DNA of 64,000 bases, from assembly GCA_944321765.1 (NCBI GenBank), contig CALUMQ010000029.1:124001-188000 (forward strand), given 5' to 3'. A program made the position numbers and the translations under genes. The stretch is from an uncultured Alistipes sp. GTDB lineage: Bacteria > Bacteroidota > Bacteroidia > Bacteroidales > Rikenellaceae. Each line of letters starts with the position of its first letter. Within the stretch, counting starts at the first letter, position 1. Shown piece by piece: positions 9,790 through 19,067 of this stretch. The notes under the pieces were generated by a model. The model was not told the origin of the DNA, did no database searches, and worked only from the letters and a program-made list of their open reading frames with translations.

Positions 9790-12068
9790 TGCGTCTCCGG
9801 TACCCGATTCTGCTGCTCCTGCTGTTGTCGACGCTCCACCTCACGGCCCGCACGACCTCCGAGACCCTCCCCGCCGGAGAGTCCGACGTCGCCGATACGG
9901 TGATCGTCGTCGACAAGGTGCAGGTGACGGCCATCAAGCAGGGACTCGTGCTGCGTTCGCAACCCGTGGCGGCGACAATTCTCGGAAGCCGCGCCATCGA
10001 GCGCGAACGGATCGTGTCGCTGAAGAACCTTTCGCAGCGAATCCCCAACTTCCATGTCCCCGACTACGGCTCACGCATCACCTCGTCGATCTACGTCCGC
10101 GGCCTCGGGGCACGCATCGACCAGGCCGTCGTGGGGCTCAACATCGACAACGTCCCGCTGCTGAACAAGAACAACTTCGACACGGAGTTCGCCGATATCG
10201 AACGCATCGAGGTGCTGCGCGGCCCGCAGTCGACGCTCTACGGCCGCAACACGATGGGCGGCGTAGTGAATGTCTACACCCTGGCGCCGCTCTCCTATCA
10301 GGGCGTGCGGCTGATGGCCGAATACGGCAGCGGCGATTCGTACCGCTTCCGCGCCTCGGTCTATGAACGCCTCACCGACGGTCTCGGCATCGCCGTCACG
10401 GGGTATTACAGCCGTACGGGAGGGTTCTTCGAGAACTCCTACAACGGACGCATGTGCGACTGGGAGCGGCTCGGCGGCGGACGCCTCCGGCTGCAATGGA
10501 GACCCGGCTCCCGGCTGCAGATCGACGACTCGTTCTCCTTCTCGACACTCAGCCAGGGTGGCTATCCCTACGCCTACATCGGACCGTCGATCGAGGTCGG
10601 CGGAAAAACCGTGCTTCCGAGCGGAGCGATCGGCTACAACGATCCCTGCACGTACGACCGCAAGACGATCAGCAACGGACTGACCGTCCGTTACGATGCC
10701 GGAAGCTGTTCGATCTCGTCGATCACCAGCTACCAGTATTCCGACGACGACATGCGTCTGGATCAGGACTTCACCCCTCTGAGCTACTTCACGCTCCGCC
10801 AGGCGCTCGAAGAGCACGCCCTGACGGAGGATATCGTCGTTCGTTCGCACGACGAGCATGCCTACCGCTGGCTCTTCGGGGCCTTCGGCTTCTACCGCCG
10901 CGGAGAGATGAACGCCCCGGTGAATTTCAAACGAACGGGCATCGAGGAGCTGATTCTGAAGAACGCCAACAGCAACCCCGATCTGGTCTATGCGATGGAT
11001 GCCGACGAACTGCTGCTCTCGTCGCGCTTCCGCATGCCCGACTACGGCGGAGCGCTTTACCACGAATCGCGTTACGTCACGGGGCGCTGGCACCTCTCGG
11101 CAGGCATCCGCGCCGACTTCGAACGCACCGTGCTCCGCTACCGCAGTCAGACCGACATGGACTACACGCTGAGCATCAACGGAGCATCGCCGATTCCGGT
11201 CCATGCGGCAATCGACGAGACCAACCGCATCGGCCACACCTATGTCGAGGTGCTGCCGAAGGTGACGGCGATGTATAGCTTCGACGAGGTGCGCAACCTC
11301 TACGTCTCGGTGGCCCGCGGCTACAAGGCCGGAGGCTTCAACACGCAGATGTTCTCGGACATTCTTCAGGAGAAGCTCAAGTGGAAGATGGTCTCCGGAC
11401 TCGACTACGACGAACCCGACATCATGTCATACAAACCCGAATACAGCTGGAACTACGAGGTGGGCGGGCACTTTTCGTGTCTCGACGGAGTTGTGCGCGG
11501 GGACTTCGCGCTCTTCTGGATCGACTGCCGCGACCAGCAGCTGACGGTCTTCCCCGAGGGTCAGACCACCGGGCGCATGATGACCAACGCCGGGCGGACA
11601 CGCAGCCTCGGGGCCGAGGTGTCGATCCAATACACACCGTGGCGCGAGGTCGAGATCAACGCCGCCTACGGATTCACCGACGCTCGGTTTGTAAGCTACA
11701 ACAACGGGCAGGAGGAGTTTGCCGGCAAGCACATTCCCTACGCTCCGCAGCACACGCTCTCGGCCGATGCCGTGTGGACGATTCCGACGGGTGTCAAATG
11801 GCTGGGCGACGTGGTCGTGCAGGCCGGGACACGGTGCGCGGGACGCATCTGGTGGAACGAGCAGAACTCCCGCTCGCAACCCTTCTACGCCCTGCTCGAC
11901 GCCTCGCTGCGCATCGAACACCGGCGATACTCGATCGATCTCTGGGGCCGCAACCTCTCGGGCAGCCGCTACGACGTCTTCTACTTCAAGTCGATGGGCA
12001 ACGAGTTCGTCCAGCGCGGACGCCCCCGGACCTTCGGCATCACCCTGAACATCAACATTCAAAAATAG
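9786..12068 (+). CDS. TonB-dependent outer-membrane receptor
   Basis: A 760-residue receptor with a signal peptide (first 20-25 residues), a plug domain (ADTVIVVDKVQVTA as the TonB-box region, then RIEVLRGPQSTLYGRNTMGG near residues 139-158) and a 22-strand type barrel ending in an aromatic-containing final strand (FGITLNINIQK). It lacks the carboxypeptidase-regulatory-like N-domain of SusC proteins and has no SusD partner, so it resembles siderophore or cofactor receptors. The ligand is not identifiable. It overlaps rlmH by four bases and is followed 6 bases later by a lipoprotein gene, a likely accessory. Confidence 0.9.
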   Translation: MMRLRYPILLLLLLSTLHLTARTTSETLPAGESDVADTVIVVDKVQVTAIKQGLVLRSQPVAATILGSRAIERERIVSLKNLSQRIPNFHVPDYGSRITSSIYVRGLGARIDQAVVGLNIDNVPLLNKNNFDTEFADIERIEVLRGPQSTLYGRNTMGGVVNVYTLAPLSYQGVRLMAEYGSGDSYRFRASVYERLTDGLGIAVTGYYSRTGGFFENSYNGRMCDWERLGGGRLRLQWRPGSRLQIDDSFSFSTLSQGGYPYAYIGPSIEVGGKTVLPSGAIGYNDPCTYDRKTISNGLTVRYDAGSCSISSITSYQYSDDDMRLDQDFTPLSYFTLRQALEEHALTEDIVVRSHDEHAYRWLFGAFGFYRRGEMNAPVNFKRTGIEELILKNANSNPDLVYAMDADELLLSSRFRMPDYGGALYHESRYVTGRWHLSAGIRADFERTVLRYRSQTDMDYTLSINGASPIPVHAAIDETNRIGHTYVEVLPKVTAMYSFDEVRNLYVSVARGYKAGGFNTQMFSDILQEKLKWKMVSGLDYDEPDIMSYKPEYSWNYEVGGHFSCLDGVVRGDFALFWIDCRDQQLTVFPEGQTTGRMMTNAGRTRSLGAEVSIQYTPWREVEINAAYGFTDARFVSYNNGQEEFAGKHIPYAPQHTLSADAVWTIPTGVKWLGDVVVQAGTRCAGRIWWNEQNSRSQPFYALLDASLRIEHRRYSIDLWGRNLSGSRYDVFYFKSMGNEFVQRGRPRTFGITLNINIQK

Positions 12069-12074
12069 ATTCTT

Positions 12075-12617
12075 ATGAAACGATTCCTGCTTCTGCTGGC
12101 CCTGGCGACCTTCGCAGCCTGCAACGACGACGACGGAACCACCAAAATCAAGTATGCTGCCGAGAATACCTCGATTGTCGACGGGTTCTTCACCAGCGAC
12201 AACATGCACTTCTACGGCACGGCAACGGTCACCGACAGCGAAGGCGGCACCTACTCCGATCCCGAAGCGTGGTTCGAGTTCGCCGGAGACCGCGAAACGC
12301 TGGTTCTCTACATGCATCAGACGCGCTTCGCGGCCGCCATGCCGGGTCTCGACATGCGCATCTACCAGTTCGCATACACCCCGGGCAACGGTGCCGCACT
12401 CTCATTCGAGATCGACAGCACCGTTCCGCAGGTCCGGCTCCCGAACGAGACGGGCGGCGGATACAGCTATCAGCCCATGCCCTCATACACGCTCACCGAA
12501 GTCGAGGGATCGATCGACAATACCCTTTGCCGCGTGGCCTTTACCTGCACGGTACCCCGTCTGGGAACCTACCGCATGGTTTATGAAGGCCGGCTGCTCG
12601 AAAAGGGAAGCATCTGA
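12075..12617 (+). CDS. Hypothetical lipoprotein next to the TonB receptor
   Basis: A 180-residue protein with a lipoprotein signal (MKRFLLLLALATFAAC; lipid-modified Cys16). The residues after the Cys, NDDDG, are acidic, as in Bacteroidetes surface-export signals, so it may face outward. The rest is beta-rich with no family I recognise. It is 6 bases downstream of the TonB-dependent receptor, and small lipoproteins in this position often assist ligand capture. That role is inferred from position only. About 30 bases separate it from nadC. Confidence 0.75.
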   Translation: MKRFLLLLALATFAACNDDDGTTKIKYAAENTSIVDGFFTSDNMHFYGTATVTDSEGGTYSDPEAWFEFAGDRETLVLYMHQTRFAAAMPGLDMRIYQFAYTPGNGAALSFEIDSTVPQVRLPNETGGGYSYQPMPSYTLTEVEGSIDNTLCRVAFTCTVPRLGTYRMVYEGRLLEKGSI

Positions 12618-12650
12618 TGACAAAACGACAAACGCTAAAAAATCTACCTC

Positions 12651-13505
12651 ATGAAACCCGAATACAGACCTTTTGTTGACGAATTGATCGAACTCTGCAT
12701 CAAGGAGGATATCGGCGACGGCGACCACACGTCGCTCTGCTGCATCCCGGCCGAAGAGCATGGTCGCATGCGTCTGCTGTGCAAGCAGGAGGGCGTAATT
12801 GCCGGCATAGAGATTGCCCGGATCGTCCTGCACCGTCTGGACCCGCAGATGCACTTCGAGCAGGTGCTCGAGGACGGCGCCCGCGTGAAGCCCGGCGACG
12901 TGGCCTTCTACGTCTCGGGGCGCCTCCGCTCGCTGCTCCAGGCCGAGCGCATCCTGTTGAACATCATGCAGCGCATGAGCGGCGTGGCGACGCAGACCTC
13001 CGTCTACGTGAAGCGCCTCGAAGGGCTTCACACCAAGGTGCTCGATACGCGCAAGACCACCCCGGGCATGCGCGTGCTGGACAAGATGGCCGTCAAGCTG
13101 GGCGGCGGCGAGAATCATCGCATGGGGTTGTTCGACATGATTCTCCTGAAGGACAACCACATCGATTTTGCCGGCGGCATCCGCAAGGCAATCACCGGAG
13201 CCCGCGAATACCTGCGCGCCAAAGGAAAGAATCTTCCGATCGAGTGCGAAGTGCGCACGCTGGAGGATATCGACGAGGTGTTTGCCGCCGGAGGCGTCGA
13301 CCGCATCATGTTCGACAACTTCACTCCCGAAATGACCCGGCTCGCGGTGGCGAAGGTCGCCGGACGCTGCGAGACGGAATCGAGCGGAGGCATTACGCTC
13401 GAAAACCTGCGCGACTATGCCGAATGCGGCGTAGACTTCATCTCGGTCGGAGCGCTGACGCACCAGATCCGCTCGCTCGACATGTCGCTCAAGGCCTGCG
13501 AATAA
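12651..13505 (+). CDS. nadC: Nicotinate-nucleotide pyrophosphorylase (carboxylating)
   Basis: A 284-residue quinolinate phosphoribosyltransferase, which makes nicotinate mononucleotide, CO2 and PPi from quinolinate and PRPP in de novo NAD synthesis. Conserved blocks are ILLNIMQRMSGVAT, LDTRKTTPGMRVLDKMAVK, GGGENHRMGLFDMILLKDNH and the C-terminal barrel ITLENLRDYAECGVDFISVG. The Lys and Arg residues that bind quinolinate are present. Its product feeds the pathway completed by NadE at the left edge of the window. No nadA or nadB is present here. Confidence 0.96.
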   Translation: MKPEYRPFVDELIELCIKEDIGDGDHTSLCCIPAEEHGRMRLLCKQEGVIAGIEIARIVLHRLDPQMHFEQVLEDGARVKPGDVAFYVSGRLRSLLQAERILLNIMQRMSGVATQTSVYVKRLEGLHTKVLDTRKTTPGMRVLDKMAVKLGGGENHRMGLFDMILLKDNHIDFAGGIRKAITGAREYLRAKGKNLPIECEVRTLEDIDEVFAAGGVDRIMFDNFTPEMTRLAVAKVAGRCETESSGGITLENLRDYAECGVDFISVGALTHQIRSLDMSLKACE

Positions 13506-13521
13506 ATTCCCTGAAAAGACG

Positions 13522-15432
13522 ATGAAACGCCTGCTCCATACCCCGGTGGCAATGCTCGTGTGGCGCATCGTGCTGCTCTACGCGGTGCTGATGCTCTGCC
13601 GGGCGGTATTCTGGCTCTACAACGCCGAGCTGCTCGGAGCGTTGACCTGGGGAGAGGCATGGCCGCTGCTCTGCGGAGCGCTGAAGTTCGACACGGCATC
13701 GATCGTCTACGCTGACGGAATATTCGTCCTGCTGTCGCTTGTGCCGCTGCACGTGCGCGAGCGCCGCTGGTGGCGCAACCTCTGCTTCGGATACTACGTC
13801 GTGGTCAACGCCCTGCTCGTCGTGGCCGCAAACATGGCCGACACGATCTACTTTCATTACGCCCAGAAGCGCTTCACGGCCGACGAGATCTTCTTCGCCG
13901 ACAACGACAACTCGCTGCAGCTGGTCGTGAAGTTCATGGGCGAGAACTGGTACCTCGTGCTCGTATGGGCCGCACTGGTCGCATTGTTGGCATGGGGCTA
14001 CCGGCGGAAGGTGCGTGAGGAGAGCCTGCTCAGCAACGGTTGGCCCTACTACACGGGAGGAACGATCGTGCTGGCTCTGGCTGCCGGGTTGTGCATCGCC
14101 GGAGCCCGTGGCGGCATGACGCGCATGACGCGCCCGATCACCCTCTCGAACGCCATGCTCTACACCTCCGACGGGCTGAAGGCCAACCTGATCCTGAGCA
14201 ACCCCTTCTGCATCCTGCGCACGGCAGGGAACAACGGCGGGGTGAAGTACGTGAAACATTTCTCCGAAGAGCAACTGCCGCAACTCTTCACCCCCGTGCA
14301 TACACCGGCCGACAGTGTGGCCATTGATCTTGCGGGACGCAACGTCGTGATATTCATCATGGAAAGCATGTCGGCCGAGCACTCCGCCGAACTCTGTCCC
14401 GAGGTATACGCCGAGACGCCGATCAAGGGCTTCACGCCGTTCCTCGACTCCCTGATGCGCAACGGACTCACATTCCGGAGGATGTATGCCAACGGAACGC
14501 GGTCGATTCAGGCCATGCCGTCGGTGCTGGGCAGCATGCCGTCGTTCCGAACGCCCTTCGTGCTGATGCCCCAGTCGCTCGGTGCAAGCCGGCAGCTGCC
14601 GGCCATTCTCTCCGACAGAGGCTATGCCACGGCATTCTTCTGCGGCTCGGAACGCGGGTCGATGGGGTTCGGGGCCTACGCCCACTCGGCAGGCATCGAA
14701 CGCCTCGTCAGCCGCGAGGACTACGAAAAACGACACGGCAAGGAGGATTTTGACGGGTACTGGGGCATTTGGGACGAGCCCTTCCTGCAATTCATGGGCG
14801 AGGAGCTGGACGAGATGCCCGAACCCTTCTTCGCCACGCTCTTCACCCTCTCGTCGCACCACCCGTTCGTCGTCCCCGACAAGTATGCCGCGACGCTGCC
14901 CGACGGGTACACCCGCATCCACAAGGGTGTGGCCTACGACGACCAGGCCTTCCGCCGCTTCTTCGAGCGGTTCGGGACCGAGGAGTGGTTCCGCCGCACG
15001 ATCTTCGTCTTCGTGGCCGACCACGTGTCGTCCGAGAAGTTTGCGCCGCAGACCCGCACCTATCCCGGGAACATGCACATCATCGGATTCATGTACACCC
15101 CCGACGGAGCCTTGCAGGGCGAGATCTCCGAGGTGACGCAGCAGCTCGACGTCATGCCTACGCTGCTGGGACTCCTCGGCAACCGCGAGCGTTATTTCGC
15201 CTTCGGGCGCGACGTGCTCAACGAACCGTCACGCCCCCGCTGGTCGGTGAGCTACGACGGCGAGTTCCGTGCGCTGACCGACTCCGTCACGCTGGTGCTC
15301 GACGACGCGACCGCGCCTCGCGCCCCGCAGCAGCCGACACCCCGCGAAGCGGATCTTCTGCAACGATTCCAGGCCCTCGTACAGCAATACTACGCCCGCA
15401 TCGAACGTAAAAACTTTACCGCTGATGATTGA
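13522..15432 (+). CDS. LTA synthase-like membrane sulfatase-fold protein
   Basis: A 636-residue protein with about five N-terminal membrane segments (residues 1-190) and a large extracytoplasmic alkaline-phosphatase/sulfatase-fold domain. IFIMESMSAEHS marks the first metal site. NGTRSIQAMPSVLGSMPS holds the Thr that acts as nucleophile in LtaS-type enzymes. LSSHHPFVVP and FVADHVSSEKF supply further metal ligands. Relatives transfer phosphoglycerol or phosphoethanolamine to surface polymers. Classical lipoteichoic acid is not expected in this phylum, so another acceptor is likely. It overlaps the next gene by 8 bases. Confidence 0.88.
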   Translation: MKRLLHTPVAMLVWRIVLLYAVLMLCRAVFWLYNAELLGALTWGEAWPLLCGALKFDTASIVYADGIFVLLSLVPLHVRERRWWRNLCFGYYVVVNALLVVAANMADTIYFHYAQKRFTADEIFFADNDNSLQLVVKFMGENWYLVLVWAALVALLAWGYRRKVREESLLSNGWPYYTGGTIVLALAAGLCIAGARGGMTRMTRPITLSNAMLYTSDGLKANLILSNPFCILRTAGNNGGVKYVKHFSEEQLPQLFTPVHTPADSVAIDLAGRNVVIFIMESMSAEHSAELCPEVYAETPIKGFTPFLDSLMRNGLTFRRMYANGTRSIQAMPSVLGSMPSFRTPFVLMPQSLGASRQLPAILSDRGYATAFFCGSERGSMGFGAYAHSAGIERLVSREDYEKRHGKEDFDGYWGIWDEPFLQFMGEELDEMPEPFFATLFTLSSHHPFVVPDKYAATLPDGYTRIHKGVAYDDQAFRRFFERFGTEEWFRRTIFVFVADHVSSEKFAPQTRTYPGNMHIIGFMYTPDGALQGEISEVTQQLDVMPTLLGLLGNRERYFAFGRDVLNEPSRPRWSVSYDGEFRALTDSVTLVLDDATAPRAPQQPTPREADLLQRFQALVQQYYARIERKNFTADD

Positions 15433-16816
15433 TTTCAAGCCCGTGCGGTTGGAAGACCGTGCGGCCATCGAACGCTACACGATGCCCTGGGGCATCTGCA
15501 ACAACGATCTGTCGTTCACGAACATGTACTGCTGGCTCTCGGTCTACCACACGACATGGGCCGAAGTCGAAGGATTCCTTGTGATCCGCTTCCACATCGA
15601 GGGCGGCGAGCGCATCGGCTACATGCAGCCCATCGGGCCGGGCGACTTCACGCCGATTCTGCCGCTGCTCGAGGAGGATGCCCGCGAGCGCGGACAGCGG
15701 CTGCGCCTGATCGGACTTACGGACGAGGCCCGCGTGCAGGTGCGCAACATGCACGCCGGGATGTTTGCCTTCGAGTCGAACCGCGCGCTGGAGGACTACG
15801 TCTACCGCGCCGATGACCTGCGCAACCTCACCGGACACCGCTATCAGCCCAAGCGCAACCACATCAACCGTTTCATGGCCGAGTATCCCGACTTCCGCTA
15901 TGAGGAGCTCACGCCCGAGCGGTTCGACGAGTGTCTGGCCCTCGAGCGTGAATGGCGCAAGAAGCGCGAAGAGCAGCACACCTCCTCGGAGCAGGATGCC
16001 GAACAGCGGGCCATGCTCCGGGCCTTCGAACACTTCGAGGCCCTGGGACTCCTCGGAGGGTGTATCTACGTCGGCGACCGACTGGTAGCCTTCACCTACG
16101 GATCGGCACTCAACGACCATACGTTCGACACCCACGTCGAGAAGGCCGACACGGAGTTCGACGGAGCCTTCACGATCATCAACAAACTCTTCGCGCAGCA
16201 CCTTCCCGAGCGCTTCACGCTCATCAACCGCGAGGAGGACATGGGACTCGACGGGTTGCGGCAATCGAAACTCTCGTACCATCCGGCCTTCCTCCAGCAC
16301 AAGTTCACGGCCCTGCGACTGCATCCCGACGAACTGGCCTGCAAACGACTGTGGATGGAGGTATTCGGCGATGATGAGGCCTTTGTCGACACCTTCATCA
16401 TCCGTTACTATTCGCGCCGGAGGGTCATCACGGCCTCCGTTGACGGGCAGCTGGCCGCCATGCTGCATCTTGTGCCGTTCGACACCGAACTGGGCCATGC
16501 GACCTACATCTACGGCGTGGCAACGGCCGAAGCATTCCGCCACCGGGGGCTGGCCTCGGGGCTGATGCGCGAAGCAATGCGGCGCATTGAGGAGCGCGGC
16601 GATGCGGCGGCATTCCTCATTCCGACTCCCGGCGAGGAGTGGCTGAGGGGGTTTTACGCAGGATTCGGATTCGAGGGGGAAGTTCCGACACGCTTCATCT
16701 CGGAGGATGGATTCGATTTCGGAACGGGACACACGGAGGATGATCGGGCCATGGTGTGGCGTCGCGACGCCTCCACCCCACTGCCCGAGGCACTGACGGC
16801 CACGCACCACAGATAG
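15425..16816 (+). CDS. DUF2156 - GNAT acetyltransferase fusion
   Basis: A 463-residue cytoplasmic protein with two acyltransferase folds. Residues 1-295 match DUF2156, the aminoacyl-transferase fold found at the C-terminus of MprF-like lipid lysyltransferases (landmarks: MPWGICNNDLSFTNMYCW, GHRYQPKRNHINRF, LINREEDMGLDGLRQSKLSY). Residues 300-463 are a GNAT domain with acetyl-CoA motif A (YGVATAEAFRHRGLASGLM) and FYAGFGF. It starts inside the end of the LTA-synthase-like gene, so the two are probably made together. A surface-modification role is suggested by this pairing, but the substrate is unknown. A terminator follows. Confidence 0.85.
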   Translation: MIDFKPVRLEDRAAIERYTMPWGICNNDLSFTNMYCWLSVYHTTWAEVEGFLVIRFHIEGGERIGYMQPIGPGDFTPILPLLEEDARERGQRLRLIGLTDEARVQVRNMHAGMFAFESNRALEDYVYRADDLRNLTGHRYQPKRNHINRFMAEYPDFRYEELTPERFDECLALEREWRKKREEQHTSSEQDAEQRAMLRAFEHFEALGLLGGCIYVGDRLVAFTYGSALNDHTFDTHVEKADTEFDGAFTIINKLFAQHLPERFTLINREEDMGLDGLRQSKLSYHPAFLQHKFTALRLHPDELACKRLWMEVFGDDEAFVDTFIIRYYSRRRVITASVDGQLAAMLHLVPFDTELGHATYIYGVATAEAFRHRGLASGLMREAMRRIEERGDAAAFLIPTPGEEWLRGFYAGFGFEGEVPTRFISEDGFDFGTGHTEDDRAMVWRRDASTPLPEALTATHHR

Positions 16817-16846
16817 CGGCGGCCAACCACGCATCTGCCACACGAA

Positions 16847-16881
16847 AAAGTCCCGGAACCTGCTGGAGGTTCCGGGACTTT
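16847..16881. terminator. Bidirectional terminator between convergent gene sets
   Basis: A perfect 14-bp stem (AAAGTCCCGGAACC and its complement) with a 7-base loop lies between the end of the DUF2156-GNAT gene and the end of folD, which converge here. It closes the long pur transcript from the other side. Confidence 0.8.
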
Positions 16882-16925
16882 CAATTATTTGTTGCCAGCC
16901 AGCAGGCCGTCAGCTGGACAACACG

Positions 16926-17774
16926 TCACTTGCGGCTGCGCAGGAAGCACTCGATGGTATTCTCCATCAGGCAGCAGATCGTCATCGGCCCGACGCCGCC
17001 CGGCACCGGCGTAATGACCGATGCCTTGGGTTCGATGGCCGCAAAATCGACATCGCCGCACAACTTGCCCGTCTCCGGGTCGCGGTTCACGCCCACATCG
17101 ATCACCACGGCGCCCTCGGCAACCATGTCGGCCGTCACGAACTTCGGACGCCCGATGGCCACCACCAGAATCTCCGCCTCGCGCGTCACCTCTCCGAGGT
17201 TGCGCGTACGGCTATGGGCCATCGTCACCGTGGCGTTTTCATCAAGCAACAGCTTTGAGACCGGAAGTCCCACGATGTTGCTGCGTCCGATTACCACGGC
17301 ACGCTTGCCGGCGATCTCCACACCGGCGGCCTTCAGCATCTTGATGATACCTTTCGGCGTGCAGGGCAACGTGCACGGCTGCTTCTGCCACAGAGCCGCA
17401 ACATTCAGGGGATGGAATCCGTCCACGTCCTTCGACTTGTCGATCGCCTCGATCACCTTCGCCTCGTCGATGTGCTTCGGCAAGGGCAGCTGTACCAGAA
17501 TGCCGTCGACCTCCGGATCGGCGTTCAGATCGGCAATGAGGCCCAGCAGTTCCGACTCGCTGATCGACTCCGGCTTACGGATCGTCGTATTCCGGATTCC
17601 CACCTCGGCCGAGGCCTTCGCCTTGCCCGTTACGTAGCTCACACTCGCAGGATTCTCGCCCACAAGGATAACCACCAGATGAGGAACACGTCCATATTTT
17701 TCGGGGAAACTCTTCACCTGCTCCCCCATTTCGGCCTTCAACCGGGCCGAGAGTTCTTTTCCGCTGATAACCAT
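16926..17774 (-). CDS. folD: Methylenetetrahydrofolate dehydrogenase / cyclohydrolase
   Basis: A 282-residue bifunctional enzyme that converts 5,10-methylene-THF to 10-formyl-THF, the one-carbon donor for PurN and PurH. Signatures are PASVSYVTGKAKASAEVGI with the catalytic Lys, DGILVQLPLPKHID, KDVDGFHP and the NADP site VIGRSNIVGLPVSKLL; VTPVPGGVGPMT-like residues close the protein. The start at 17774 (MVISGKELSARL) fits the family. It is the last gene of the purine operon, 10 bases after purD, so cofactor supply is co-expressed with the two formyltransferase steps. Confidence 0.97.
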   Translation of the reverse strand: MVISGKELSARLKAEMGEQVKSFPEKYGRVPHLVVILVGENPASVSYVTGKAKASAEVGIRNTTIRKPESISESELLGLIADLNADPEVDGILVQLPLPKHIDEAKVIEAIDKSKDVDGFHPLNVAALWQKQPCTLPCTPKGIIKMLKAAGVEIAGKRAVVIGRSNIVGLPVSKLLLDENATVTMAHSRTRNLGEVTREAEILVVAIGRPKFVTADMVAEGAVVIDVGVNRDPETGKLCGDVDFAAIEPKASVITPVPGGVGPMTICCLMENTIECFLRSRK

Positions 17775-17784
17775 ATTGTTCGTT

Positions 17785-19035
17785 TTATTGTTTATCCAGA
17801 GCCCAGTGTCCGATATCGGTGCGGTGGAAGAGGTTGTCGCACTCGATGCGAGCCACGTCGCGCAGCGCCGCCTCCCGGGCTTCGGACAGCGTGGCACCCC
17901 GTCCGACAACGAACAGCACCCGGCCTCCGGCCGTCAGGATACGGTCGCCGTCGGCCTTCGTGCCCATGTGGTAGACCGTGCCTTCGACACGATCCAGACC
18001 CTTGATTTCGTAGCCCTTCTCGTAGCTGCCCGGATAGCCCTTCGACGCCAGCACGATACCCAGCGCCGGACGTTCGTCCCACTCCAGCTGCGCATCGCCG
18101 CCGTCGGCCACGGCGCAGAAGATGTCGACGATGTCACTCTTCAGGCGCGGCAGCACCACCTCCGTCTCGGGATCACCGAAACGGGCGTTGAACTCGATGA
18201 CCTTGATCCCGTCGGGGGTCTTCATCAGACCTCCGTAAAGCACTCCCTCGAAGGGGCATCCCTCGGCCACCATCGCGGCAGCCATCGGACGCATGATGCG
18301 CTCCACGGCGAAGCGTTCGTCCTCGGCCGTAATAAACGGCAGCGGCGAATAGGCGCCCATGCCGCCCGTGTTGGGACCCTTGTCGCCGTCGTAGGCACGC
18401 TTGTGGTCCTGCGAGAGCACCATTGGCCAGACACGCGCTCCGGAGACGAAGCAGAGCAGCGAGAACTCCGGACCGGTGAGGAAATCCTCAACCACAACCT
18501 TGCCCTCGCCGAACTTGTCGTCGAGCAGCATCTCCTTCAGCGCCTCGTCAGCCTCCGCCAGCGTCTGGGCAATCACCACGCCCTTGCCGGCAGCCAGACC
18601 GTCGTACTTCAGCACCGCAGGCAGAGGTCGCGACGCGACATAGGCCCGCGCCTGGTCATAGTCGGTGAACGACCGGTAGGCGGCCGTCGGAATATCGTAT
18701 TTGGCCATCAGATCCTTGGCAAACTCCTTCGACGACTCGATGCGCGCCGCAGCCTTCGTCGGACCGAAGATCCGCAGCCCCGCGGCCTTGAACACATCGA
18801 CCACGCCGGCCGCCAGCGCCACTTCGGGACCGACGACCGTCAGCCCGATGCCCTCCGCCGCGGCGAAGTCGCGCAGACGCTCCACCTCGGTATCGCGGAT
18901 CGCCACACACTCGGCCTGCCGGGCTATACCCGCATTGCCGGGGGCGCAAAAGATCTTCTCCACCTGCGGAGAGCGCGACAGCGCGTCGACGATAGCGTGC
19001 TCGCGTCCTCCCGAGCCGATAACCAGCACTTTCAT
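17785..19035 (-). CDS. purD: Phosphoribosylamine--glycine ligase (GARS)
   Basis: A 416-residue ATP-grasp ligase, step 2 of purine synthesis. The N-terminus MKVLVIGSGGREHAIVDAL is diagnostic and fixes the start at 19035; an upstream in-frame ATG (19065) adds 10 residues without conservation. The ATP-grasp core includes LKYDGLAAGKGVVIAQ, PNTGGMGAYSP and VIEFNARFGDPETEV. It is not fused to other GAR enzymes. It lies between purH (32 bases upstream) and folD (10 bases downstream). Confidence 0.97.
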   Translation of the reverse strand: MKVLVIGSGGREHAIVDALSRSPQVEKIFCAPGNAGIARQAECVAIRDTEVERLRDFAAAEGIGLTVVGPEVALAAGVVDVFKAAGLRIFGPTKAAARIESSKEFAKDLMAKYDIPTAAYRSFTDYDQARAYVASRPLPAVLKYDGLAAGKGVVIAQTLAEADEALKEMLLDDKFGEGKVVVEDFLTGPEFSLLCFVSGARVWPMVLSQDHKRAYDGDKGPNTGGMGAYSPLPFITAEDERFAVERIMRPMAAAMVAEGCPFEGVLYGGLMKTPDGIKVIEFNARFGDPETEVVLPRLKSDIVDIFCAVADGGDAQLEWDERPALGIVLASKGYPGSYEKGYEIKGLDRVEGTVYHMGTKADGDRILTAGGRVLFVVGRGATLSEAREAALRDVARIECDNLFHRTDIGHWALDKQ

Positions 19036-19067
19036 AGGCTTATTGTTTGCTTGAATGTATTGCAAAA

